From Epiperipatus broadwayi (taxonomy: Eukaryota; Onychophora; Udeonychophora; Euonychophora; Peripatidae): a stretch of 64,000 bases of DNA. The stretch spans positions 3,874,098-3,938,097 of the forward strand of contig JAQFVV010000017.1 of the NCBI GenBank assembly GCA_028023455.1. The letters run 5' to 3'. This document shows, piece by piece, positions 1 through 11,930 of this stretch; the stretch's first letter is position 1, and every line of letters starts with the position of its first letter. The notes under the pieces were generated by a model. It saw only the letters and a program-made list of their open reading frames with translations, made no database searches and was not told the origin of the DNA. The position numbers were made by a program, and so were the translations under genes.

Positions 1-1100
1 ATTTTACAAAATTTTAAATATTCTCTTTCACTTAATTAATTGTCTAAAAAGGCTTCATAACTCTTTTTCTTGATATATTGTCAGTCTTAGTTGAAAATTC
101 ACTAGTGAATTATTTCGTTCTTGTACCAAGTATCTTTGTTGCAATTCTTAGTAGAATATTAATTGCATTCTTATTGATCTCAATTAAGTTTGAACCATCT
201 TCAAAAGCTGTCAGTATTTAAATTTGATTTGCAAATTCTAATTTACATTAACTGGAGTGTTTGTGAAGGTGAAGAATATCAAGTATTATTACCCCTAAAG
301 ATTTTGATCTCTGTAGATTTGCATTAACACAAACTTATACCTCGCTAATCGATGATCACTGCTTATTTTGATATTATTAAGAACATTACAATCTTGAAAT
401 AAATATTTTGTGTTAGCCAAAATATAATCCAATTCTGCTGTACCTTCATTATAATGTTTTCATTTAATATTTTTCTCAGAAAAAGAATTCACAATATAAA
501 GTTTTTATTTTTCTGCAAACTCCACAAGTCTATATCGTCTTTTATTTCTATCACCATAACTAAATTTACTTTCATTCTTTCAATCATTTTTCAATTTAAT
601 CACCACAGTTTCTCACAATTTTAAAGAGTTGTTTGGTATAATTAAAAGCATTTTATACATCTACATAAAAATATATTTCTTCATTAGAATAAAATCTTAT
701 TCGGACATAAACTTGAATCATCTATATTTGACATCTTTCACTGAGCTGAACAACTAAGGTTGCTACTCTGTCTGATATACTATAAATCTCTATAATGTTG
801 TTTTTCCACTTTTTATATATAAAGAATCCTACTCCTTATTCTTCCTAATAGTACCTTTACAGTAAAGTATATGACACTTTTCAAAACAATTGTATCTTCA
901 CTCTTTAACTTCACAATATCCAAAAACATTACATGTAGCCCTTCCAATTCATGTGATTATTCTTCCCATAAAAATAATCTGCCATTGATGGTAGACAGAG
1001 TCTGCTATCAGGGTATTCTTAGCATTCTCTGCCTTTAGTTCCTAACTGCTGTCTGAGATAAAGCCTTTATAGCCTTTTAGAAATAAAGACCATAATTTAG
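1..1100 (-). pseudogene. RTE-type LINE fragment: APE endonuclease domain and linker (decayed, runs off window)
   Basis: Reading the minus strand gives a decayed apurinic-type endonuclease of an RTE-clade non-LTR retrotransposon, which would nick target DNA for target-primed reverse transcription. Recognisable stretches, broken by stops and shifts, are YFTGKG near 870, RLVEFAEK near 520, ELDYILANT near 430 and the catalytic end motif SSDHRLARY near 345. Below 250 the linker toward the reverse transcriptase continues (ILLRIATKILGTRT near 140) and leaves the window at base 1. This order and these motifs match RTE elements; the RT domain itself would lie outside. Many frameshifts mean it is dead. 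The 5' boundary near 1100 is approximate. Confidence 0.75.
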
Positions 1101-2570
1101 TTTTATCCACCATCATTGTGAATATTAAAAAAAAATCTTTCATACACATTTACCCTTCTTATATAATTACATTTACCCATCTGTAAGACAACTCAATTAA
1201 AATTTCAGTTAAGAATTATCAGACTTGAAAAACCAAGACTATTGTGTTTCTTTGTCTTAAACTCGTAATAAAAAGCCACTGAACTTATCCTGCTGACTAA
1301 TTTGAGTTGGTAAGCAACCAGTCCATTTTTGTTTATCGTACGTATGATCATATACTATTAATTTAGCAAAATTTCATGGAGTGGATATTAGCAATTTGTG
1401 CTATCTAATTCCTCGAAGGTCTCAAAAAAGGAATCCAGAACTTTCTTACAATTACTGGCAATCTCCTTTCTTCAGCCAACATATATATCACATACTAACT
1501 CCGAATTTTAGTAAAAGCAGATTAACAAAGTTAAAAATAATAGTCTTGCGTTGTTAGCCGAGAGGTATCGCAACCGCCATGCAAGCAAGTAGTTGGTTGC
1601 AGACGGGTGTGGGTTCGCGTCCCGGCAGATGCTATGACATATGAAAAAAAAAAATAATAATAATAATAATAAGTTTAACTTATGTCAGCAACAATTTAGA
1701 TTCTACTGAGAGTTTTCTTGTTTTTTGTTCACAGGGAATTATTTATTTTTATGAATACTTTTTTAAAAAAAAAAAATCTTACCACATTTTTTTTTTAAAT
1801 GACAGCGGTTGATAACGTAAAATTGATTGTTGTAACAATATTTGGGATTTCATCTTTAAAGACATTAGTTTTAGTCACGAATAATAAATACAATACCATC
1901 TTTGAAAGGAAAAAAAAATTAAACAAATAATAATTTTATTAAGGGATTTGATATAATCTGTTTAAAAAATCGGAGAAAATAGAAAATTTTATATTTTTGT
2001 TTTTCAAAATAAACATTAATTTTATTTTTTTAAGTCTATTTATGTTTAAATATCAGATCATGTATTTAAAAAAAGACTAATTTATCTTTGCATTTTTCCT
2101 TTTTTCAGGATATACATATCCTGTCTATCTTCTGTTTACTTATAGATTAATGAATCTGGAAGTTAAAGGTGTCTGGATTGAAACTCAGCTTATCAGTTCT
2201 GGTGAAGAACATCCACTAATCTTCTCGCAATTAACTATTCAATTGCTTACTTACCAATCTATCTGGCCATTCACTATTTATCAATAAATGGGGATTCAGT
2301 TATTCTTAGTTTGAAAACTTAATAAACCTCAGACCAATGTTTCAAAATGGTTCATTGATTAAAAACAAAATAAAATAATCCTGCACCATAATGTAGAGAT
2401 GTTACATGTTTTCTTTTATCTATATAAAGGTACTAAGCAAGATGCATTCTAGAATAAATTATATAATCAATATATGGGTATAAGAGTGGTATTTCAAGTC
2501 AATATAATTCCTAAACTTGTAAAAATATGTTTTCATTTTATTTTTAACATTTTTATTATTTAAACACATT
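1100..2570. other. Non-coding stretch apart from the SINE
   Basis: Outside the SINE I see only AT-rich sequence with homopolymer A and T runs. No open frame of note, no RNA gene and no recognisable repeat. Confidence 0.5.
1545..1668 (+). mobile_element. tRNA-derived SINE, copy 1
   Basis: A short tRNA-like body with pol III promoter boxes: A box TTAGCCGAGAGG at 1554-1565 and B box GGTTCGCGTCC at 1612-1622. It ends in GCTATGACAT followed by an A-run and (TAA)n. The candidate anticodon loop around 1578-1584 contains TGC. There is no tRNA-unrelated 3' domain, only the conserved tail motif TATGACA and the A-rich tail. It belongs to the same family as the SINEs at 6518, 26625, 41025 and 44226. Confidence 0.8.
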
Positions 2571-2574
2571 TATT

Positions 2575-3150
2575 ACTTTGGTGATGTGGAGAAGAGAGGC
2601 TAGAGATCAGAGAAGCTGGTTGATCTTGGAGAAACCTTCATCCTGCAGTGGATCAATAATGGGCGAAAATGATGATGATATGTTTGTGGGGGGGGGGTTC
2701 TTAAAAGGTAAAAAAAAAAAAAGAGGGAAAAGAAGGGGTGGGGGGGAAGGGGGGGGGGGAGGGGGATGGGGCCTCCGGGAAGGGGGGGTGTGATAATATA
2801 TGAGTATTATGTAAGATCTAGAAAGAGACTATATATGAAATGGATGGATGAAATAAGGTAGTGTACTGATGTTGGTGTGGAGAAGAGAGGGTAGAGATCA
2901 GAGAAGATTGATTGAACTTGAGAGACCTTCATCCTGCAATGAATCAGTAATGGTTGAAAATGATGATGATGATGATATATGAGAATGTATGTAAGACATA
3001 GAAAGAGACCTTATGTGAAATGGATGGATGAAATAAGATAATGTGCTGGAGAGATGTGGAAAAGATAGGCCAGTGATCGGAGAAGATGGTTGAACTTGGA
3101 CAAATCTTCATTCTGCAGTGGATCGATAATGGTTTAAAATGATAATGATT
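2575..3150 (+). mobile_element. Three successive RTE-type LINE 3' ends
   Basis: Three copies of an RTE C-terminus and 3' tail follow each other in the same orientation (about 2578-2690, 2815-2983 and 2993-3150). Each reads as fragments of the typical C-terminal motif: a WMDEIR-like segment, then WRREA, then a PSSCSG or similar segment before the stop, followed by an (ATG)n-like tail GAAAATGATGATGATG. The same 3' end recurs at 26915, 37560 and 46010. Repeated tails may come from template jumping, repeated insertion into the tail, or tandem duplication. Confidence 0.8.
2684..2793 (+). repeat. Poly-purine, G-run-rich tract
   Basis: About 110 bases of almost pure purine on the plus strand with G runs of 7 to 10, embedded between two RTE 3' ends. 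The many G runs fulfil the simple quadruplex rule on the plus strand. It is strikingly G-rich for this AT-rich window; long homopolymers also make assembly error possible. Confidence 0.7.
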
Positions 3151-4070
3151 TTGGGGTAAAAAAATATTATTTACAAGATTGATTATTTTCACCTTTGAAA
3201 GCATATATATTTAGTTTTAGTACAAACAAATGGGAATCAATTATGGGAAAAGAAAATCGTAAATAGTAATAAATTTACTAGCAGCATTTTATAACAATCA
3301 ATAAAAGTATAAATACCAACACATATGGTACTATAGAAAATAATGCCATAGATGCAGCACTTTAAGGGGAAATGTTTCTCAAAAGGCAAGAGTAATTGCA
3401 ATGCAGTAACAGCAAACTTAATTCCCTGGACATTCTATAGAATCTATATAAGGTTTCATAATTTCCATAGATTATCCAGTATTGGGTATTAGTAATGATG
3501 ATTAAAAGACAATTTGCAGCAGTGCATATAATATGGGAACTATTGACAACCATACTTAATTTTTCAGAACTTAGATAACTATCAATATACCACGAAAGCA
3601 GCAAACTTGTAAATACATACGAGTAAAATCTATCGGATTTACTCCATAAATTTTTTAAATTCTTTTGGCACTCAAAGAAACCTGATTATACTTCTGAACA
3701 CAATTGATTTCAAATAAAAACTGTGATGATATATTTGCTTTTATCTGCCTTACCATTAATCTGTTTTGTACACTACCAGTTACTTTTGCTTTAACTGAAA
3801 GATTATTCATCAGACTGACAAATTCATTAAAACATGGCATAGAAATACAACTAGTTTCTTCTAATAAACAGCCAAGTTACTATTGATTTAAGCTCTAGTA
3901 GAACCAATGAGTCGATGGCTTATGAAATAAAATACATATACTGAACCAAGATTTAGTGAGAGAAATTAGTCTGATATCTTTTTCAATGATCAATAGATTG
4001 AGTGTTGGAATGTATATCAGGACAACTGTGAATTAATTTATTTACTTATATAAGTGTCTGTAGCAGAATA
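3150..4070. other. Non-coding, nothing recognised
   Basis: Several 60-90 residue open frames occur on both strands but show no domain, biased composition or homology I recognise; they fit chance in AT-rich DNA. Confidence 0.5.
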
Positions 4071-4074
4071 TTTA

Positions 4075-5245
4075 ATTATATATACATATATTTGAATAAA
4101 ATATTTCCATGGATTGTTATTATAATAAAAAATGGAAAGGAGATTATATCCATGTAAATAGAAACAACTTTTAACTTTTAATGTTACCAAAAAATGATCA
4201 ATTACTACTAATTGATAATCCATGAGGCCAAACTGTTTTTTTGTTAAACCTATAATAGACTTTTGTTTGCATTTGTTGGATCCCTTTTATTTCAACAAAA
4301 GATTCAAATAGAAGAGCTATTATAAGTTTAATGAAAACACTGGTTTGGTCTTAAGGATTGTCAATTAGTAGCCATTGATATTTTTGGTAACATCAAAGAT
4401 TAAAGGTTATTTCTATTTACATGGATATTATCTTATATATATATATATAGACACATGCAGTTTTATTCCAAGCACTAATCACAATTATTCTCTTAAAATT
4501 CTTGTAATATGCGCAAAGCAAGAATTTTAGGATGTCTAATTATCATTATTGCTTGGAGTAATATATATATATGATAATGTAAATAAATAAACTCTACATT
4601 AAATATTAAACATATATATGTGTGTGTTCTAAACAGAGAAATATATAATTATTAATAGATGAGCATGCTTTCAGTACTGTTTACCAGAAACATATCATAC
4701 AAACTAACTAAACTGACTGGTTAAAATTCTGGAGCATGCTCAGGAAAATGCTGGTATATCTCTGATTAATAACATTATTAGACTAGATAATAAACCAAGT
4801 CTTCTTTACTTTGCTCTTCATATCATTAGGCTCACAAGTCTTCATCTCCCCATCGTAAATATCCCCACACCCATATCTCTAGCAATCAACAAATACACAA
4901 TTTGATGTGTATCATCCTGTTTTATTCTATCTTTAAAATTGTTAATTAATCTGTTTAAACACAAAGAAGACCTAAATCCAATATTAAATTCTTTACAAAA
5001 ATACTTTTTTCAATATCATCTATAAATTCAGAAAATTAGTCAAGTAAATCCATCCTCTATTAACTTTAATGTTAACATGCTTTAATTTAATGTTTTTATA
5101 AAATATATAGAAATGATGATATTATATTCATGGAAACAAAGAAGCTAAACTTACTTCTGTTTACATGGATGTAATCTCCTTATGTCTATTAATTTTATAA
5201 TAACAATCTATGAAAATATTTAATTCAATGTATATACATTGTAAC
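4075..5245. repeat. Dispersed repeat family E: inverted copies
   Basis: A repeat with the signature GGATTGTTATTATAATAAA followed by AGATTATATCCATGTAAA lies at about 4075-4230 (plus), partially at 4365-4440 (minus) and again at 5105-5245 (minus). A further plus copy lies at 20503-20685. The inner side ends with a short motif related to AATTGATAATCC. It has no coding capacity. The opposite orientation of the copies at 4075 and 5105 gives an inverted pair about 1 kb apart. Confidence 0.7.
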
Positions 5246-6390
5246 CTTCTGGATAGGAACCAGAAACCAATTGCAATTAAATACACTGTACCAGTAACAG
5301 CTGGTTGCAACTAACTAAAAAACATTTAAATAACCTGGAATTTTTTTTTCATTAATGACATAAAGTTACATTTAAAAACACTTGCAGATATTATTTGGAA
5401 GTTTCAAGATAGTTAGTATTTTTCTTTAGTGAGTATTTAAGAACCGAAAGGGAGTGGTTTGTCACAGAAATTGCTAGTGTATAGTTTAGGTTGATCCAAG
5501 TTTGTCTTATTTATCTGCAAGACAGTATTGGTATTTTTTTTTTTGGTTTATTTGCTCTTTAATATTTCAATCCATAGTGTAATTAATGCAGTATATTTGA
5601 TTCTTAGTAATAGGAATTTATATTTTGGTCAGATTGGTTTAGCCCTTGTAGTACATCATTCATGTATGTGCATGTCTGTTTCTGCCATCTTTCAACTTAA
5701 TTTTTCATCCATCTACTTCATTAAACTACCAAACATCATGTTTTACAGTAAAATATTTAATTACATAATCAATTGCTCTGATAACCAGTTTAACATCATT
5801 TTAAATGAATTGATAGATCAATGGATCAGTGAATTGTTAACTAGACAAATACATTATCAACTATTTTATTTGCTAAAATAATTATTTTTTGTTACTTTAG
5901 AAAGACAGAACATTATTATTGTTTCAATTTAATTACTAATTTTTTATTTTAAATAAAAATGTTTTTTTTTCTTTCTTTTTTAAGAGAGAAAAGTTCTTGC
6001 ATATTTGTAACTAATTATCTCAGTGCAATGGGAGGAGTAACCTTTGTTTCTAGAGTTGAACTTTTAAGTGACCTTGGATTGGTGGAAGAAACAAATGGTT
6101 AAGAAATAATCTAACATAAAAGGGGGATATTTTTATAAAAAGTGGGCTTTTTCTTTATTACAACAATTCTCTCTCCATGAAGAGTTTTTATTACTACAAT
6201 TTTCTTTCTACAAATTGGTTCCTCCATAATTCAAACTCAAAACTAAAAACTTCTACCAATTTTTTGGATGAAAATAGTTAAGAAATTCTTCTTAGGAAGG
6301 TAAAGAGTAATATGGAAATGTAAACTGCTACAGAAACAACATATATCTTCTCTACTTCTAATTGATTAATTTAGATTTAAAATCATCATT
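5245..6390. other. Non-coding; one 117-codon frame without support
   Basis: The longest frame here (5528-5881, plus) would encode a hydrophobic 117-residue product. No domain, no splice context and no codon bias support it, so I regard it as chance. Confidence 0.45.
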
Positions 6391-6393
6391 TGG

Positions 6394-6915
6394 AATGCAT
6401 ATGTGTGTCAATATTATAAATTTTCTTTGCCTAAATGTAATCTCTAATATTAAAAAAACAATTGAAATGCGTGTCTATATTTCAAATTTGCTTTGCCTAA
6501 ATTTAATCTCTAATATTTTTTTCTTCTCATGTGTCATAGCATCAGCCAGGAAGTGAAGCCGCTAACCTGGAAAACTATTTGTAAAGCAGCTCTCGCTGAC
6601 CTCTCGACCACCAATGCTTGACTAATCTCTAATATTAAAAAAACAATTGAAATGTGTGTCAATATTATAAATTTGCTTTGCCTAAATTTAATCTCTAATA
6701 TTAAAGAAACAATCGAAATGCATGTCTATATTTCAAATTTGCTTTGCTTAAATTTAATCTCTAATGTTAAAGAAACAATTGAAACGTGTGTCTATATTTC
6801 AAATCTGCTTTACCTAAATTTAATCTCTAATATTAAAGAAACAATTGAAATATGTGTCTATATTTCAAATTTTCTTTGCTTAATTTTAATCTCTAACATT
6901 AAGGAAATAATTGGA
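6394..6915 (+). repeat. 66-bp minisatellite, about six units
   Basis: Units of about 66 bp carry the block TTTGCCTAAATTTAATCTCT then AATATTAAAGAAACAATTGA. Because 66 is divisible by three, a frame stays open through the downstream units (6652-7017), producing a repeated 22-residue unit rich in Leu, Asn, Ser and Ile. The last unit is most diverged. A SINE interrupts the second unit. I see no evidence that the repeat peptide is made. Confidence 0.85.
6518..6623 (-). mobile_element. tRNA-derived SINE, copy 2, with 13-bp target duplication
   Basis: Minus-strand tRNA-like SINE inserted in the minisatellite. The A box reads TGGTCGAGAGG; the B box is decayed. The tail is TATGACACATGAG then a purine-rich A tail at the low-coordinate end. 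AATCTCTAATATT stands on both sides (6505-6517 and 6624-6636). Because the target is itself a repeat, the duplication could partly reflect neighbouring units, but only one copy of this block is expected at the break. Confidence 0.85.
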
Positions 6916-7618
6916 ATGTTTTTATCTGGAAAATTTATGCTGAACTTTTTTATAAAACATTTTAAAGACTCTCTATTGATAATTTCTACTAGCTATAAAG
7001 GAGTAAATTTTAAATGAAAGGATGTGTGTGGATAACTTATTATAACATTCTTTATTATTATTATTGACAAGAAACATACCTAACCATTCATCTCTAGAAT
7101 TATGGAACAGAATGTGTGACTCATATAATTAATGAATCATTAACTTATCTCTAAATGTGCTTATAACTGAACGAGGAGCATAAAACTAAATGTAAATATT
7201 TTTTATTTTATTGTTCTCATTTGCATTTGATTTTTTTATTATTAAAATATACTATCAATAAACTTATGTAGACTTAAGTGGATTTTACGAATTAATCAGC
7301 TATGTGCATGATGGATAACTTTGATAATTTAGCACAAGTGCCTTAATAAGTGTGATGAATTAAATAGTAAATTATTACTAAACTGACCAAGATGCATTAT
7401 CTATGGACAGTCTAAATGAACTTTTATGTTCCAGCTTAAAAAAAAGATTCAATGATTATTATTATTTTTGTTAGCATTGATAGATAGGTAGATCAATTAT
7501 TTGTTTAATATTTTTTTATTATTATTATTTAACTATTATTTCTTTCTCCAAGAATGGCTCAGAAAAGTATAATATGGAGAAATATTGTACTGGATAATTA
7601 ATTTTTATTTTAATATAG

Positions 7619-7640
<22 letters not shown>
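6915..7640. other. Non-coding, nothing recognised
   Basis: AT-rich sequence with small ATT microsatellites near 7050, 7455 and 7515. Confidence 0.5.
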
Positions 7641-7656
<16 letters not shown>

Positions 7657-7750
7657 AAAAAAAGACTTATAAATCCAATAAATAATATTATATTTCAACT
7701 AGAGGACTGGTTGAAATATATTATTTATTGGATTTATAAGTCTTTTTTTT
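7657..7750. repeat. Near-perfect 40-bp palindrome flanked by (TA)n
   Basis: The arm AAAAAAAGACTTATAAATCC and onward (7658-7701) is repeated in reverse complement at 7709-7749, separated by a few bases around AGAGGACTG. A (TA)n tract lies on each side (7627-7652 and 7800-7816). This is a hairpin-forming inverted repeat of the MITE or foldback kind, too short to code. Confidence 0.85.
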
Positions 7751-7815
7751 GTTTTATATGTATTTCCTTTGGTTAGTTTGTTATATATTAATATTTTGAT
7801 ATATATATATATATA

Positions 7816-9220
7816 TGTTTCTATCAGCGTATGTGGCAATAGAAATACTTATCTCTTTGCTATCAGAAAACTAACAGCTAGTTTTGAGAAGGGGTAAATA
7901 TATAGAATTTATTATATTTTTGTGTTTTTATGAAATTACGAGGTCCATTTATTAAGAATTATTTTGCTTCAAATTTAGAGATTTATGGTTTGTCACAATT
8001 GAAACTTTTATTTCAATTATTGGTTAATTTCAATTACACTAAAGAGTTAATTTACCTTTGCTTTGCTAGAAGAATGGGGTTTATTTATTAGTAACCACTA
8101 TATTATAAATTTAAACATTTATAATTCATTAGGAATGAGAGATTCATTTTTTTATAACTTATTAATTAATGTCGTTACAGTATTTATTTAGTGAATGTGA
8201 TTTGAAATGGTTTTATGCTTTATTATGCATGTACACCTATTTGTTGTTTGATCCATTTATATAATTGTTGAATTAAAAGTAGAATGACTTTCTTTCAAAT
8301 CAGTTTCAGATGGTGTGATGTGCAAAAAAGAAGTGTAAGGATTAGGCATTTAGTTAAGAGTGAATTTATTATTTTTTTATGCTTAGATTGAAACGTATTT
8401 TGTGGCTATAGGGAAGAAAGTGTTTATGACATATTGTGTTATAGAAATTGAGAGAATTCTCTCTCAGTTTATGGAAATATTTGACATGAGTGGATTATAT
8501 TTTTCAGATTAAGTAATTGTGTTTTATGAAGATTATATCATGTGAAATAAAGTTGTGTATTTTCTGTGTTTTCGGTGATGAGACAAGGTCCACACCAGTA
8601 TTTAAACCTCAGAATTAGGCTAGGTAGTCAATGTGTTATTATTATTTGGATTATTAGAGTTAAGGCAGTCTTTTTATCCCTCATGTATCCATGTGGAATG
8701 TTTTCCCATCATTTATTCATAGCCATGCGTAATGGAATTTGCTGATAAAAAAGAGAATAAGGTAGAATTGATTTCTTTCACAGAATATCTGAAGTAGAAT
8801 TAGTGTTAAAGCTTGGTTGGCCATGGCATCATCCATATTATGAATTGTATCCCAGTTTCATAAATAAACCAATTGGATATAGTTATGTTAATTATTTTAT
8901 AACAGATAGCACAATTCAGACGCATTGCTTAAAATGATGTTAATTCGGAAGATATGGAGAAAATCTATCACTGATTTGTAATTCTTTAACCAATGTTTTA
9001 AATCATATCAACTAATTATTTTAAGTTTTATATCATCAATTCTCAGAATGATTCATCCTCATTTTAAATGAGCAAGCAAAAGGAAAGAAAGTATAGCTAA
9101 TTAATAGAATTATTTATTTTGATTTATGAAGAATAGCTTGACCTCTTACTCATAGATTTAAATCCCTATTTTTATTATTTTGATGTTTGACTACCCAGTG
9201 TTGATTTAGTTAGCAGAATG
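7816..9220. other. Non-coding, nothing recognised
   Basis: No repeat family, RNA gene or convincing frame seen. Confidence 0.45.
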
Positions 9221-9221
9221 T

Positions 9222-9560
9222 GTATTTTAAATAAAATACCAAGAAGTTTAATTTTATATTTTACTATTTTAGTGCTAGTGTGTATAATGTTTCTTTTCAT
9301 AAGCTTATCAGAATTAACTGATAGCTCGCATATATTTTATAAGTAAAATACAAAAAGTTTAGTTTCATATTTTGCTATTTTAGTGCTAGTGTTTACAAGT
9401 GTCTCTTTCCTATAAGCATATCAGAACAGACTGATAGCTTGCCTATATTTAAATAAAATACCAAGAAGTTTAATTTCATATTTAATCATTTAGTGCAGTG
9501 CTAATAAATGTTTCTTGTCACTGGCTTATCAGAATGGACTGATAGCTGGTATATGTTGGA
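9222..9560 (+). repeat. Three tandem units of about 115 bp
   Basis: Units start near 9222, 9341 and 9450. Each has AAGTTTA, then TTTTAGTGCTAGTG (TTTAGTGCAGTGCTA in the third), then a small hairpin in which TATCAG and CTGATAGC flank six bases. The units differ at several sites, so the array is old. The CTGATAGC is not followed by a hammerhead core. Confidence 0.8.
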
Positions 9561-10610
9561 ATTTAATTATAAAGAAGTCTATGTTGATGTATTTATTCTT
9601 ATGTAATCTATTCAGTCGTTAATACTGGAATTATCCAAAACATGTATATCTGTAAAATTAGAAATGCAAAATGTTTATTTAGTATATCTTATAATAAATG
9701 TTTTATTTATTTGAAAACTTTGTTCAGAGTTCTTCCTTGGCATGCATTCATGTCTATGTTTCCACACATGCACACACATTTACCTATCCCATATGATCAC
9801 ACTATTTCATAAATTTATAGATGAATATTTTCAAATCTGATGATGTTGTTTTCTAGATCCAAATACTATATGAAATGCTTGACTAATTGATGATTCTCTG
9901 GAAATTTTATTATTCATTTATTATTTAGATGATGAATTGAAATCAAAATGCACCCTATTTCTTTCATTGTCTAGCTACTACCATTTTATTAGAATAATGC
10001 TTAATTTATGTCATTACATTTATGATAGTAATTAGTAGTTATTGTGAAGTATAAATTTAAAATTAAACCATGCAGTAAATTCCCTGAGATATTCCCTTAT
10101 TATTTTAGATTAGACATTAATTTAGTTATTTTAAATTACTGTCCAATAAAGGTTAATTAGCGTTATATTTTTATTTTGCATTTAATTTTAACTTACTATA
10201 CATTAGAGTTAATCAGTATTGCATCTTTATTTTATTAACTTAATTCTATCACACAGTAAAGGTTGTTTGATGCATTTAAAGGATGGGAGGTGATGAGGTT
10301 AAACTATAACTTGTAAATTTAAATGGTGGAACTTTACCAATTTTAATTATTTATTTATTTTAAAACCTAATAGATATTTTACTTATATTAACTCATAATG
10401 TTTTCTCCTACGTTTAGTATGCATTTTACACCTTGTAGATTTCTGTAGACACCATTAAGCTAAGCTATAGTAGGACAGCATTATGAGAGTCTTATTGATA
10501 ATTTAAAGCAAAATCAGACTAGTAGTTTATTCTATTATCAATAAAATTGGTACCCTGGGTATTTGTTGATAAGAAAGGTGGAATAGGTGTTGGGAGAAGG
10601 GTTACAATAT
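9560..10610. other. Non-coding, nothing recognised
   Basis: AT-rich DNA without recognisable genes or repeats beyond short direct similarities near 10150-10260. Confidence 0.45.
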
Positions 10611-10895
10611 ATATATATATATATGTGTTGATACGAAGATTTTCACAGGTTGCATATATAAAAGACATATTTTGCAGGTTCAGACGCATTAAAAAAATTA
10701 AATATTGATATACTGACATTTTGACTTGGTCACACAAGTCATCCACTGGGTGATAAAAGGTAGTGCCTCTACAACCATTTTTCTACCTTTTATCACTCAG
10801 TGAATGACTTGTGTGACCAAGTCAAAACATCAGTATATCAATATTTAAATTTTTTAACACGGATGAACCTGCAAAATATGTCTTTTGTATATATA
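10610..10895. repeat. Long palindrome (arms about 115 bp)
   Basis: The left arm 10651-10765 and the right arm 10783-10893 are reverse complements with a few mismatches. GACTTGGTCACACAAGTCAT on the left mirrors ATGACTTGTGTGACCAAGTC on the right, and the loop is TGCCTCTACAACCATTTT-like. A (TA)n tract adjoins the left end. It looks like a MITE or foldback element; the apparent frames on either strand are mirror shadows of the palindrome. Confidence 0.9.
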
Positions 10896-11930
10896 TACAC
10901 ATTACATTTTTACTACACAGAAGCTTCCAGAAATAATACTATAAATTCATTATTCATCCATGAGAATATTAAAATTAATATATATATTGTACCCTTTTGA
11001 TTAGGTCCAAATACATTTACTGAGTCAATTTTTAAAAAAAATTAAATTAAGGATATCTTTTAACTGGTATGACTATTGTATAATATTGGTAATGTTTTAA
11101 AATGCTTTGTTAAAGTAAAATGAGAGTAATAAATACATAAAAACTATATTAATATGTTAAAATAATAAAATAAAGCTAAATATTATAATTTTTGTATGGT
11201 TGGGAAAACTGGCTATAGTAAAATAATATGCTAAAAAATCCTAGTAAACAAGTGCTAAAAGTTAATTTTGAAATAATGACTTAAGATTAAATAAATTAGT
11301 GTATTTTCAAATAAAAATTATATTTAATATTTATGTTATAAATTATGTATTTAAAATATAATATTTTGTAATGGACAAATGTATTCAATTTGTTACAGCT
11401 TAAATAGTATCAAAATTATTATTCCAAATTCTATTATTACATTATTATTATTTAATATAATATTTTTGTAATTAAATATTCATTTCTGTTATCAGACAAT
11501 AATTATAAAAAAAATTGTTACATTTTGTCTGGTTTTTGAAAGTCATGTGACACAAGTACTCATACTTTTGTGGTTACAAGTTTTATAAAGATAGTTTCAA
11601 AATCACTTTAGAATAGTGCTAAAAATTGAAACATTTGTTTGTCACAAGATAAAAGTAATTTCAAAATACTTAATTGGGTGGTTTTAAAACAAATGTGTAA
11701 TTAATTAATAAAGTTAGATTTTTAAAGATAGATACATTAAAAATAAATAATGGATAAATTAATAAAGTATTATTTTTAAAATGTTATTTTAAAATGTTTA
11801 GTTTGTTTAAATAAAAGTATAAAATTAACTTACAATTAAATAATATAGTATTTAACATAATAAAAATGAGTTATGATTTTTATTTTTAATTTTAATTGTG
11901 CAATCTTGACTGATATGTAAATTAGATCAC
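10895..11930. other. Extremely AT-rich non-coding DNA
   Basis: Almost only A and T, with no recognisable feature. Confidence 0.5.

Noticed and set aside
5528-5881. 117-codon hydrophobic frame
   Set aside because: No domain, no neighbouring exon, and long frames rich in Ile, Asn and Phe arise by chance at this base composition.
9847-9875. CTGATGA as another hammerhead
   Set aside because: No stem II hairpin or GAAA follows, and there is no stem I partner.
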